Shown here: positions 53,425 through 64,000 of the stretch, piece after piece
Layout: each line of letters opens with the position of its first letter
Position numbering within the stretch: position 1 is the first letter of the stretch
Source of the DNA: Microglena sp. YARC
Taxonomy: Eukaryota; Chlorophyta; Chlorophyceae; Chlamydomonadales; Chlamydomonadaceae
NCBI GenBank assembly: GCA_022414725.1
Contig: CM039462.1
Location: forward strand, 179,907,774-179,971,773
Direction of reading: 5' to 3'
Length of the DNA: 64,000 nt
Notes under the pieces: generated by a model
What the model saw: the letters and a program-made list of their open reading frames with translations, nothing else
What the model was told of the DNA's origin: nothing
Databases searched by the model: none
Program-made: the position numbers and the translations under genes

Positions 53425-53580
53425 TATCACTGCAGCACGAACTCAGTTCCCCCGTAGGTTAAACGATTGTTTGGGGCTCAGTTCTTCTGTGCTTTTTCTT
53501 TTTAAGCCCTTCCTATACGGTTGGGCAAGTCGCCAAGTCCCTTTAGCCTATTTGGCCTACCCCTGGACTGTAACATACAT
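53425..53580. mobile_element. Single arm of the foldback family of 18,890-19,285
   Basis: Starts attatcactgcagcacgaact and continues 'ttaaacgattgtttgggg', 'ctttttctttttaagccc' and 'tacggttgggcaagt', matching the right arm of that element read in reverse, through 'cccctggactgtaacatacatac'. Confidence 0.65.
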
Positions 53581-53808
53581 ACATACTTGCTTCTCGAATG
53601 CAGGGTTCAGTTGTCGCATTGGGGTTGAAAAGGGACCCAGCCTCTTCATAAGAACTAATCCGCATATTCTGGTTTCCCATGGATCGAGCGGGAGTTCTTG
53701 GAATCAGAAGACCGTTAACAGCCCAGAGTTCGGTGAAAAACAACAATAACAATCCAAAGCAACCTTGAAGAACCCAGTCCGCGAAGTGTGATATCTGGTC
53801 TCTATGTC

Positions 53809-53971
53809 CAGACCAGGGTACTTGAAAAGAAAAAACTGCGCTTTGCAGTGCAAAAAGCGCAAAATTTGCTTGCTGCGCGCACAAGGAGTTGCAAAAAAAG
53901 TGCGCTTTAAAGCGCTGAGGGGTCAAAAGTCAGCACTCAAAAGCGCGCGCTTTGAATTACCCTGGTCCATT
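53809..53971. mobile_element. MITE family 4, copy 2
   Basis: The ends gtccagaccagggtacttg and gaattaccctggtcc are inverted. The interior contains 'gcagtgcaaaaagcgcaaaa', 'ttgcttgctgcgcgcac' and 'aaaagcgcgcgctt', as in copy 1 at 31,747. Confidence 0.75.
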
Positions 53972-54025
53972 TAGCTTTCCGGAGTAATATGTCTTGAGCA
54001 CTCTCACAGGGAATGGACTAGGGCG

Positions 54026-54204
54026 TGTGCTTACAATCGTGATAGCATGTCAAGCGACATGGCAGGTATAAGAAGGAAAGCACAGTACCTCATACTGCCG
54101 CCGGTAGTGCCGGCCTAACGGCGGAGGCACTACTATGGGACTTCCAGGCAGAAGGCCTGGCGCCCCAAGACACTCTAGCTGGACCGGGAGAACCGTCTAT
54201 AACA
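54026..54204 (-). repeat. LTR of element B (minus orientation)
   Basis: On the minus strand it starts TGTTATAGACGGTTCTCC and may end near gtaagcaca at 54,026 (the outer border is uncertain). It contains an inverted 'gccggcactaccggc' piece. It is followed inside by the same polypurine tract as element A1. A partial second copy is at about 63,222-63,328. Confidence 0.7.
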
Positions 54205-54217
54205 TCCCCCCCAATTC
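54205..54217 (-). other. Polypurine tract of element B
   Basis: On the minus strand it reads ggaattgggggga directly before the LTR start TGTTAT. This is the same as in element A1, so A and B belong to one lineage. Confidence 0.75.
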
Positions 54218-57200
54218 CTGGTATTCTTTATTCATAAGAATTCCTGGAATTAGGAGGTTCTAGGGAAGGAAGCTAGAGTGAAAAATAAAAACTAAACTGG
54301 TGCATAAAGAAGCACAAGGACATAGGCTTCTGACTGGCCAGTATTTACTAATGAATGGTGCTTGGCCTTGTAAGACATATGCAAGTACATTCCGGAGAGA
54401 ACAGGGGACAATGGCAGTACAGATCATCTATTATCTATTATGCATATAGGACTGGATTCCAGCTTGGAAGCTGCCAGAAGGTGCAGCCATGAGGCCTTGT
54501 TAGGGCAAAGGGGCTGGATAGCAATCTGTCAATTTAGCCATTAAACAACTTTAAGGTAGACATCCCCCACTAGCTCATAACTATCAATCCATGGGAAGGA
54601 CATGATGAGGTACATCCATTATCATCTATAAAGTGTCACTGGTCAGGATCTCAGATTAATGCTAGGGAAGCATATGTTCTATAGTCTATATCATTTTAGG
54701 GGCACAAGTCTGGAGATTCCCCCCCCCATGATAAGAGATTTATCATAGCAGGAGATCTTGTGCTAGGATGCCTTTAATTATGCTGGTCCTCTGCTGGATG
54801 TCTGGTTGTATGCACTTGGTAGAAAACCATCTCGCTTGAGCCTCTTGGTGATGCACTGGTGAAGTCGTCCCACAATCAGGAGTAGGATAGGGTGGAACTC
54901 AGGTGGAAATGAGTTGAAGATGAAGTAGTCCTGGTGGTTCCAGGGGAGGATGATCTCATCAACATAGATGAAAGGAACTGTTCATTATCAACTCTGATCT
55001 GGTGGAATGCAACAGTATTGCCAGGCTGTCTGTGAGCTGCTAGGGAGTAGCAACTAAACAAGGCAGCCTGCAGGCAGATGGTCCATTTGAGCTGGTCCTT
55101 GATATGTGGGGAGCAGTGTCATACTGGTGAATTAGTGTAGCCAAGCTGCTGTGGAGGTTGAGGGTGAAATGATGATGGCTTGTTTTGGCATGTCTGATGT
55201 TGACCATATGGCATTGGCAGTGATCTGAGTTGTACTGGTCAAAAAATGCTGTGATGAGTTGATACATGAACTCTGAACATGTTGACCAGGAGCTGATAGT
55301 GGTACTGTAGTGGGTTGGCATATCTTTTCCAGGATGGTCATGAGTTCACCTAGTGGGTAGTGCCCTGGGTGGGTTCCTACTAGGGAGTTGAAGCTGACTC
55401 TGCATGCAGTGCTGTTGTTTGGGATGTCATCAGATTCATAGTCATATGATAGAGGGGATGGTGGTGGGGAGAAGTTTGTGATACCAACTGGTTTAAATAT
55501 TGTTGGTGATGGATGTTGAGTTGTGGTGGTGGTGGGAGATTGTGCTGTCTGCAGGGTCTGGGGTAAGGGTTGGTTTGCACTGTTGGTCTGGAGGGCAACT
55601 ATGACTGTGGTACATGTGGGTCAAGGTTGCATGCATCTTAGTTAGGTGGCCAAGGATTTTGGTTGCATCCTCACTGCGTTTCTTAGTTGCTGACCTGGTT
55701 CTCTTAGTAGGATATAGGTGGGTTTGGAGGTTGGGGATGTGGTTGAATCCAAGCTGCTTTGCAGCATTCTGCCCATGTGAGAGGCGGGTCTTGGACTGTA
55801 GGCCAGTCTAAGGGTTCAGCTGGAAATCCTGGGGGTGCTTTGCAGGATTTTGTGAGATTCAGTGGGTGTTGCAGGGATGTAAGTGGCCTAAAAAACCTTG
55901 AATGAAACCTTCGAGATCTGCTTCCTTGGGTGCCTGTGTTGGGTAGAAATGGTACCTTTGGGTGTCTAAAGGCAAGGTTGGGGAGATGCAAGAGCATGAG
56001 GTTGAGTTATGGCCGTATCCTCCACAGTTCCAGCATGTCATAAGATAGAGGGATGTTCTGTCTTGTGAGCATTCTTTCCTATGTTTGGGATGGAGTTAGG
56101 GAGGTGCAGGGTGAGGTGTAGGTTTGTGCTGGGGGAGGTGCATAGAAGGTTTGCATAGAAGGTGCAGGGGGAGGGAGAGGTGGAGGAGGTGGGGCTGGAG
56201 GAGGGGGAGGAGGGTGGAGGAGGAGGGGATTGGAGGAGGAGGAGGGGAGAGGAGCAGGGGGGAGGAGGAGCAGGGGAGGGAGGAGCGGGAGGGGAGGAGG
56301 GATGGGGGGGGGAGTTGCAGGGGAGAGGCAGTGAAGCGTTGTCTCCAAACTTTGACTTGCCTGCTGGCGCCAGGTGATGGACCATGGTAGGTCTCAAGGC
56401 TTACCATGGGTCATCTGGCGAGTCGTTGTCTGGTGTGATCAGATGGAGAGGGCTGATACAGGCTTGTGGTACAGTCCACTGTCTGATGATACTGAGCACT
56501 CCAGGCCAGTAGTATAGCAGACCAGCCGTCTCCATGCTGGTAGGGCAAGCTCAATCTGTGCAGTACAGTGATCAGTGTGGATGTGTATAGTCTTCGTCAT
56601 ATTCCAGAATGGCATGCACTGATGAGATTGAAGGAGTTTGACACAGCACCACAAGGAGGACATCTAGTTAGTGTCACTACAAGTCCTATACCCTGAAGTA
56701 CAGCTGTGCCAGTATAGGAGCAGACAACTGGTGTGGGAGTGGAGGAATGACTGACACTGGTAGGTTGAGGGGTGTGATCCTAATCAGGCATTCAGCATTT
56801 GAAGTCATGTGTATGTGGAGTCGGTTGGTGAGCACCAATGGCCGTGGAAACAAGTAGATAGTTCACTGGGGGGAATCTCATGAGTGGAGGGTACTTCCTA
56901 GCTCAGAGTCAGTGGTATCAGGGTTCTCACCGTGGTGTCTTCATCTCCAGAGTCTTCTCCAGAATCATGAGGTGGAGATTCCAGTGGGGGAGTAACCTGG
57001 CAGGGGTTGGGGCATCTTGACTCATTATGCCCATATCCTCCAAAGTTTGCACAGGTCGTGCTTGTGGGGTCGACCCTGGTGGATGAAAAGCATTGCTTTC
57101 CATAGTGTCCTCTACCATTGCAGTTGATACAGAGCTTCAGTCAGCTTGTTCTGGTGGGCTGACTGACGGGCTGCTGGGGCCTCTGGCAACTTGAGCATTG

Positions 57201-57420
57201 CCCTTCAATGTGCTTAGTTCCTCCCACAGTGGCACAGTTGTGGATTCTTGAAGCAAAGGGAGAGGTTCGGGCAAATGGAAGGGTGTGCCCCAAACCCCTG
57301 TGCATATGATCACTGGGGGGAAGCTGTGGCCACATACCTTGTAGAGGGTTTTCTGGCCTGTCCTCAGATGAAACTAGATCATCGACTTCGTAATTGATTC
57401 CCCATGCACTGAGCATAGGG
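54205..57420 (-). pseudogene. Decayed interior of element B: Gag-like with several zinc knuckles
   Basis: Read on the minus strand from 57,416. A knuckle-like NCATVGGTKHIEGQC is near 57,225. Next comes CINCNGRGHYGKQC near 57,120, then a damaged CANFGGYGHNESRC near 57,040, a proline-rich stretch at 56,350-56,100, and CWNCGGYGHNSTSC near 56,030. The later frame contains short conserved-looking pieces only. The CWNCGG.GH core is the same as in element A1. At least three to four knuckles instead of one would be unusual, though some may be duplicates. Frameshifts are frequent. No reverse transcriptase or integrase is seen. Confidence 0.6.
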
Positions 57421-58290
57421 ATGCCTTACGCAGCAGCGTCCCGGCGCTTGCCGCATCCTAAGCTCGGAGGTCAGAAGGCTCCCCGTCCGAGTGGCGTTGT
57501 AGGTGAGTCCAGTAGAGTCCCTTTGTCAGACGGGATGAAGGTGGCTGATGACAGGGTAGAAGGGGAAGAGCAGCATCCAGGCGGAGCTGGATAGATGTCG
57601 TGGATTGGGGGAGTTAGAGTTGTGAAGGAGTCGTAGTAGGGGCATTACGCCTTTGCAGAGGTTGCATTAAGCTCGTAATCCCTGCCCCAGTCCTTTCTAA
57701 TTTAGCGCAAAAGCTCTAGCTGCTTTTGTTAGTTTTGCGTCTAGATATTCAGCAACGAAGGGGGGGGGGCAGTTTTGCAGAATATGCGTCCATAGCCATA
57801 TAGTTGATACAGGCATGATTCTTGCTGTCTCCTAGGATAGTGTAACCATGGAGGGTTCGTCAAGCAATGGCTGATAGTTCTAGATCCCATCGAAACTGAG
57901 AATACCGAAGATCTCTCGAGCAGGGAGCTACAAATCGTATACCAGGTGCGAAGACATCGTAACCACCCTTACCATCGTATGGAGCTCGATTTACTAACAC
58001 CCGACCTATCGCATTGTGGAGGCTTTGTTGAGGCAGGAGAACTGCGTATGTGGCGAATTCGCAAGGGAACGGAACAGTCCTTGGGTAGGAAGAAAAATGG
58101 AGATCTTCTACTGGAAAGTAGTGACGGAAGTTAGACGGAAGTTAGTAGGGAGGAGGGGGGGGGGGGCAGAGATTGGCTGCGGGGCCGACGGGGTAAGGAA
58201 GATGATGGCGAGGGGCTCTTGTGAGAGGGAACTGATGGTAGACCGCCATGGAGGTTTTGTTGCAGTGGCACACGGCTGGCGGTCCAGCGT
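57421..58290. other. Stretch without a recognised gene between elements B and A2
   Basis: Short open frames at 57,394-57,594 and 57,946-58,300 show no domain and contain Gly/Arg-rich low complexity (58,148-58,168 is a G-run). Confidence 0.5.
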
Positions 58291-58516
58291 TGTTATGTGA
58301 CTGATTTATATATCAGTCTCATGATCGGCATAATGCAAACCGCGTTCCTTTCCCCCTGGTACCGCGTTGCCTGCCCGCCAGGACAGGCTAGCTGTGGCCT
58401 GCACGTGACTGCGTACCCTGCAGTCACATCTCTATCCTATATGATTCCGCCTTTGCGCGAAATAGCATTCTTCTCCTCTATCGAGCCTATGCCGTTGTAA
58501 CAATCTTACATTAACA
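58291..58516 (+). repeat. 5' LTR of element A2
   Basis: 226 bp, starts TGTTATGTGACTG, ends TTAACA. About 90 per cent like the A1 LTRs by eye. Confidence 0.9.
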
Positions 58517-58595
58517 GGTTATGTGCGCCATCTTTAGACGCTAACGAAGAACAGCCGCTGATTTTCCCCGCGCTAGGATTCAGTTCCCCTCTGAC

Positions 58596-61500
58596 TTGTC
58601 GAAGGCCCGAGTTTTAACTAAGCACCTGGACTCCCTGTGCGGATCCTACTTCCCGCTGCTCCGCCTGCCGCTTCCCTACCAAGAATCCTTGGATCTGCCA
58701 CTGCGTCCTACGACTGGAGCAAGCAAGAAGCGACCACAAGTCACCGAAATCTATGAATTGAGTATAGGACGACGCCCCTCACTGAGACTCACACAGGCTG
58801 CTGTCTCTTCAGACGATCAATTGTCTACTCCTCCAGCTTACAAACAAAGCTCTGTCGTCGAAACATTGCCGCTTGGGGCGGCAACGTTCACCCCTCCGGT
58901 AATCCGCTGGGATCCCTTTGGATTGCCGATTCCCACACACACTCCATCCCCTCTTCCCCTGCCCCGCCCTCGTAACTCCCCCTCTCCCACCACTCCGACT
59001 TACAACGCCAAAGGACTCCTACGCAGCAGACCTCACAATGCAACCGCCCAGAATAATTCATTGGTAGGGGGATGTCTTCCATGATGGCGGAATAGGTTTG
59101 GTAAGGGGGGGATGTCTTCCATGATGGCGCGGAATAGGTTTGTAGGGGGGATGTCTTCCATTGATGGCGGAAGGAGACTCATCTAAGGCAGCAGAGGCCG
59201 CTGGCGCGCAATCATCAAGCCAATCAGTGGGAACACGAGTCTTGAACGGAAGAATGCGGTCGCAGCCATTGGATACAATGACGCTCTCCATTACCGCGCG
59301 ACCAAGACAAAACCATCTGTGCGGGTTAGCTTTTCGAAGCCGGCAGGAGCCCACGCGGAAGTTGCATTATAAAGCAGTGCTAGATCGAGATGAAGCCCAG
59401 AACCTATCAGCTATTAAGCACTTTCTAAGAGTGGACAGAATGTATGCAGCGGAGACAGGACGCGCCAATCTATACACAGAGACGAGAATAACGTTACAAG
59501 CAAGGACGTACACTGAAGGACACCAGCGTGGGCGAAGTGGATGCCTGTAACCTGAATAGCACCCTAAGCCCGGGATCTTGTCACCCTGACACCGTTTAAC
59601 ACAGGAGATGTCAGGGAGAGACCGATAAGACACAGAGAGACAGGCAGTCAATAGGAAGCTGACACTGAGTCACTAAAGGATGACTCAGTTCTACGGGAAG
59701 CTATCACTATGGGAAGCTATCAGGGCCGATAGTTCTAAGGGAGTACATAAGTAGTCACCAAGTCATAAAACGCTTGAGAGCACCGCAATTCATGCTGACA
59801 CAACCTCTACACCTGGCGCAGCGCCAGGCAGAATATCCTCCTTGCCCTCAAATCAGATAGGGATACCATTGCCATTGCTTTCGACTGCCAACAAGCGCGT
59901 CGTCGCTGCGAGCCTAATGACTCTGATGGTTACCCTGCTGAATGATGTTACTTTACCCTCCTGTTGCGCTGCTGACCCGGCTGCTCCGGCTGCCCCTAGG
60001 ATTGGTGTCCCCAACAGGATCTCGACCTGGAAGAATAACAAGGCTTTCAAGGTCATCATAGATCATGTATCAGATGGTATCCAGCAGGCCATTCATGCCA
60101 ACACAGATATGGCCACTAGATGCCTTCAGGTTTCTAGATGCCTTTACTCTGAGGATGCCAGCAGACTAGAGCATACCACCCTGACTGCCATTAATGGGAT
60201 TACGTATGACCTCTTACTGAATCCCTGCAGACCTTACCTCTCCAGGGCAGCTGATCTGTACTCCCAGATTCCCAAGATACAAGGCCTCCACATCGTCTCT
60301 ATCAGCACCTTCCTAAACCTCATTGTCAAGGGACTGAACTCCCGCCCTGAATATGATGGTTACATCAATCAGTTCAACCCTACTGCTATTACCACCTTTT
60401 CCATTGCTCCGAACGTGCCCTATTCAACTGTGTGCTTAGTGAAGCAAGTGGACTCTGCACCATCTCCCGAAGAGGCTGAGCTGGCAGCTGCAGCCTACAG
60501 GGCCAGGAAACCTTTCAACAGCAAGCACCTCCCATTCAGAGACAGGACAGCCAACAAGAAGATGACCTGCTGGAACTGTGGGGGAATAGGCCATAGCTCC
60601 AGAGAGTGCCCACCAGCCTGAGGACACTGATCTGGCTTTCAGGCCAGCAGACTCAGACGAAGCTGACCATGGATCTAAGTCACCTCCCAAGAACAGATCA
60701 GAGATGACAAGGATCCTGATGACAAGAAGACCCACAAGAAGACCAGTCCAGACAGGAGGCGTCCAAGAAGATACCCAAGCAGGGGACGCCATGCCCATGT
60801 TGCTGATGGTGCGATCAGTCCACCTCCAACTCATGACAGTGAGGTGAAGAACACAAACTTTCCTGTCCCTGGCACTGGATGAGGACAACCTCCAGCCCAT
60901 GAGATTTGCTACACCAATTAGAAGCAAGTCTGTTTCATTTTGCCTTGCCACCTGACCCCCTGGCTAATACAGCATTCTTTGGACAAATAAGTGCTGATAA
61001 TGAATGCACTAAGAAGATGGGAGAAAGTTTTCCAGCAGCACTGCAGACAGAATGGATCATAGATACTGCAGCACACTCTCATGCAACAAGTAACATCTCC
61101 CATCTGCATGACATTCAGGACCTCCAACAGCCTATTAGGCTGCAGCTGGCAGATCAAGACTCCACCTATCCTCTGCAAGCAGACAGGAAGGCAAAAGATC
61201 AAGGGCCATGGGCAGGACTCTGATCATCCTGAACAATGTTACTTCTTGCTAACTGCAACATGGCCCAACATCATTAGCATTCATGCAGCCACCAGCCTGT
61301 GCCCAGACCTCCAAGTTCACCTGTCCAAGACTCAAGCCACACTCTCCATCCCAAGACCATCTCGTACCAAACTGCTCCTCTCATGCCCCAAAAGGCATGG
61401 ACTCTACCTTACCCAAAAACTTTCACCAGCCCCTGCCAGTAATCCCTCTATCCCTGTGGACCCTACCATTGCCTACATCATGATGGATTACCAAGCCTCC

Positions 61501-62815
61501 ATCAACTCACACTGAACTCTGAGACAGGGCAGTACCCACCCACTCATGAGACCTCCCCCAGTAGAGCTGATGAAGACCTCCAGGACTCCCCTCTACTTCT
61601 GCTCCATCTGCACCCACCCCACACTGATTCTGAGATAGGGCAGTACCACCCACTCATGTTGCGGAGGCAGATCAAGACCTCCAGACTTCCCCTCTACTTC
61701 TGCTTCAATCTGCACCCCACACTATTCTGAGATAGGGCAGTACCCACCCACTCATGTGGAGGCAGAATCAAGACCTCCCAGGACTTCCCCTCTACTTCCT
61801 GACAATCTGCACCCCCACACTGATCTGAGATAGGGCAGTACCCACCCACTCATTGTGGAGGCAGACAAAGACCTCCAGGACCATCCTCCCCCTCTCTGCC
61901 AGTACCATTCCCCTCCCACTGCAGACAATCTGGAAGACTCTATTGATGATTTTACTGACAGTGATTGATATGCCAGAGCTCATCCATCCAGAGGTTACAC
62001 AAGCACCAGGATGACCCTGGACTAGAGTAGATCTCCTGAAAACCACTCCAGACCTCTCTCAACAACAGCGGACAACCTGGGACTGCAACCGAGCCAAGAG
62101 CAGAGATGGAACTCCTCAGTGACCAGATCAGGACCAACTATGAGGAATATGATGGCCCCATAGATGGGGACGGGCCACTCAAAGCCATCTGATCTAGACA
62201 CAGCAACACCTGGGACCAATGGATACTGGTCAAACAGGTCACCAGACATTGGACTACCACTGGAGTAAAGTTTAATCAAGAATGTCAACAACAATCCACT
62301 TCTCCAACAACTCCAGCCTTAACCTCACACGTTTTGGATGCACCCTTACACCACCTGAACAGCAGGCCTGCTTCACCAGCTTTCAAAACAATTCCAAGCC
62401 CAGGCCTCCACTGTCCAAGCTCATCACAGCATTCACCAGCAAGTTTCCTACCCTGCTAGCTTCTGAAAGAGAAGCAGTTCCCTCACAGGTCAATGCAAAT
62501 GGAGCCATCTGATCCTGCAGCCCTATCATCCAGCACAACAGCAGACTCCAGCAAATGGTGCAAGCATACCCCACTGTTCTCTACCACAGCCCAACCCACT
62601 CTACAGTGGGCCATTTGTCTCCAAGCTTGCCAAATCAATGCACATGCTCACAACACTCTCATTCAGACCTAAGATGATCATGGACCCCAGGAGCTGTGCA
62701 CATCCTGGAGGCCAAAGTGCTATTGTGTCAACCACCTCAGCAGAACTGGAACCCCATGGACTTCACCTTCATCAACATCCTTACCCCCCCCAGCCTAGCT
62801 TCCCAAGTCATTGAC
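58596..62815 (+). pseudogene. Gag-like polyprotein of element A2 (inserted and frameshifted)
   Basis: The leader 58,596-59,030 is open (SKARVLTKHLDSLCGSYF...), suggesting that the intact family Gag starts earlier than position 5,988 of A1. After the insert, 59,842-60,621 is open through the zinc knuckle CWNCGGIGHSSREC, followed directly by a frameshift. The protease-like EWIIDTAAHSHATS is at about 61,047-61,090. The tandem proline-rich unit (IGQYPPTH) is present about four to five times between 61,520 and 61,870, against three in A1. The rest is broken by indels to about 62,800. Confidence 0.8.
59037..59803 (+). mobile_element. Foreign 0.77-kb insert within element A2
   Basis: This block has no counterpart in A1, where caatgcaac is followed at once by accccc...ctctacaactggcgctgcgcc. 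It begins with three tandem units of about 40 bp (gggggatgtcttccatgatggcgg, 59,065-59,168) and contains an open frame of 129 codons (59,161-59,550) starting MAEGDSSKAAEAAGAQ, with no recognised domain. Inverted ends or a target duplication were not found. Confidence 0.6.
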
Positions 62816-63221
62816 CAGGTTCCTTGCCCAAGTCTGCCAGCAACTTGACCTTGATGGCTTCCCCAGCAAGCCACGCACTTAGTTCAATTTCCTACATTGC
62901 TCCTCATCTTTTGGATAGACTTGAACACTCTAGAATTTTTTTAGATTACCTGTCTTAAATGTACTGCCCCATGTTACTTCCACAGGCACACCCCTTCTGA
63001 ATTTAGGATTTTTCTAGTCTCTCCCTTGATGTCTTTGCTTTTAATTAGGCCTACTAATGTAGCTCACCCAAATTATGGGGGGACTAGTCCAGACATCATG
63101 TCTAAATGACCAAATCCTTCTAGTCTCGAATCATACAAACTTCTCGTTAAAAGGATATCTTCACAAGCCTTAACCAAGCCTGGACTTCCCTCCCCAGCCA
63201 GTCTCCCTGCAGCCTAATCTG

Positions 63222-63328
63222 GGAGCCGGCCCTAACGGGCGGAGGCACTACTATGGGAGCTTCCAGGCAGACAAGAACCTGGCGCCCCAAGGACACTCTA
63301 GCTGGACCGGGAGAAACGGTCTATAACA
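63222..63328 (-). repeat. Partial LTR of element B fused to element A2
   Basis: gccggccctaacgggcggag...gtctataaca matches 54,112-54,204. The distal part of the LTR is missing. Its junction with the truncated 3' part of A2 indicates a deletion, recombination or template switch. Confidence 0.75.
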
Positions 63329-63753
63329 GTCCAGACCTCACGTACCGCACTTGGAAATGGAAGACATTGGGAAAGACCCAACTTGAGCTGAAAAAACCAT
63401 GTAAGAGTTAAATCGTAAATTGCGAATTCGTTATGGCAAGATTTCAAGCAGTTCAATCCAATTCAAACTCGAAGAACCAAGGTTTTACAAGAATGCGAAG
63501 ATAGTACAATAAACACAGGCACAAACGCAATATCCAGCCACAAATAAAATCAGGTATGGGCTTCTGCACAAAATTATACCGATGTGTGCGCAGCAGTCAG
63601 GAAAAACCTGGACTGCTGCGTGGACTGCTGTCAGGTTAACTATTGAGCCGTGCCAGTCGGTCCCTTGCAACTATAATGCCTGTTTGACTGATTTAGGCTG
63701 AGTGCGTCGGGGCTGGTGCAGTCTAGCTTTGTTTCCATTGACAGCTGCTGCCA
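63329..63753. other. Stretch without a supported gene
   Basis: Unique-looking sequence downstream of the terminal exon at 63,754. A 61-codon minus-strand frame here (63,485-63,670) shows no domain. Confidence 0.5.
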
Positions 63754-63928
63754 CTACTTGGCCTCCTCATCCACAGGTATCTTTCCTTCTTTTTCAATAG
63801 CCCCATTATTTTCCTCGCTTTTCTTGTAGCCAAGAACAACACCTGGCCTTGGCTTGGCATACAGCAGCCTACGTGGGGCACCCATTATACCCCGATCTGC
63901 GTTGTACACCCACCGGGGGTCTAGCCAC
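63754..63928 (-). CDS. Last exon of an unidentified gene (partial at the window edge)
   Basis: On the minus strand an acceptor (tttgctgcag) is followed by 58 codons and TAG at 63,756-63,754. The first base completes a codon from the previous exon. The product reads WLDPRWVYNADRGIMGAPRR, then LLYAKPRPGVVLGYKKSEE, and a charged end finishing KIPVDEEAK. Composition and lack of repeats support a real exon. The WLDPRWVYN...GAPRR pattern looks conserved but I cannot name the family. Earlier exons lie beyond 63,950. Confidence 0.65.
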
Positions 63929-64000
63929 CTGCAGCAAAGATAAAGGAGGTTAGACAGACAGACATTTCTTTCTATTATTATTTAGGACCCTATGCCCTAC

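Larger units (their letters stand above)
58291..63215 (+). mobile_element. LTR element A2: older, disrupted copy of the Gag-only element
   Basis: 5' LTR at 58,291-58,516, then the same primer-site region, leader, Gag frame and 3' region as A1, with many indels. There is no 3' LTR: similarity to A1 stops near 63,200 (A1 position about 9,290), where a piece of LTR-B begins. A foreign insert occupies about 59,037-59,803. Confidence 0.85.

Overview
This window looks like nuclear DNA of a eukaryote, most likely a green alga. Three spliced genes can be followed exon by exon with GT/AG introns. There are several LTR retrotransposons, including a chromodomain Ty3/gypsy element. A short plant-type telomere tract (CCCTAAA) is present, and low-complexity tandem arrays are very abundant. 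Nothing suggests a bacterial layout: there are no operons, and most long open frames are read-throughs of repeats. The species is inference only.

Layout. Positions 1-3,500 hold almost only repeats, including a 2.5 kb degenerate array. From 3.5 to 17.8 kb runs a decaying series of HNH-nuclease-like segments. It is broken up by a small TIR transposon (4.4-5.25 kb), a fresh non-autonomous Gag-only LTR element (5.25-10.0 kb, 5-bp target duplication) and a minus-strand chromodomain gypsy element (11.7-17.7 kb). From 18 to 36 kb lies a minus-strand gene for a coiled-coil protein. At least four exons join in phase, and its huge introns are built from arrays that copy the exon edges and splice sites. 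From 37.06 to 49.01 kb a complete seven-exon minus-strand gene encodes a 238-residue protein, probably an outer-membrane beta-barrel. It is divergent from a six-exon plus-strand RPL10A (ribosomal protein uL1) gene at 49.3-52.5 kb. From 54 to 63.3 kb lie a decayed multi-zinc-knuckle LTR element and a second, older and chimeric copy of the Gag-only element. The window ends with the last exon of a further minus-strand gene.

The most unusual feature is shared by the two long-intron genes. Their introns contain tandem arrays whose unit is a copy of the neighbouring exon end plus the adjoining splice site. Examples are about 22 copies of a 39-bp donor unit, about 20 copies of a 78-bp donor unit, four 180-bp donor units, and several acceptor-side duplications. 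Introns here seem to grow by repeated duplication across exon/intron borders. Other notable items are a tRNA-headed SINE family with exchangeable heads and a shared tail, several MITE-like families, one of them with a 9-bp target duplication, and a telomere-repeat core inside an inverted repeat.

Limits. Single-base frameshifts at homopolymers occur in otherwise intact exons, including RPL10A, so consensus errors are likely. Exon borders were set by eye from splice sites, phase and family resemblance. No alignment or database search was possible.
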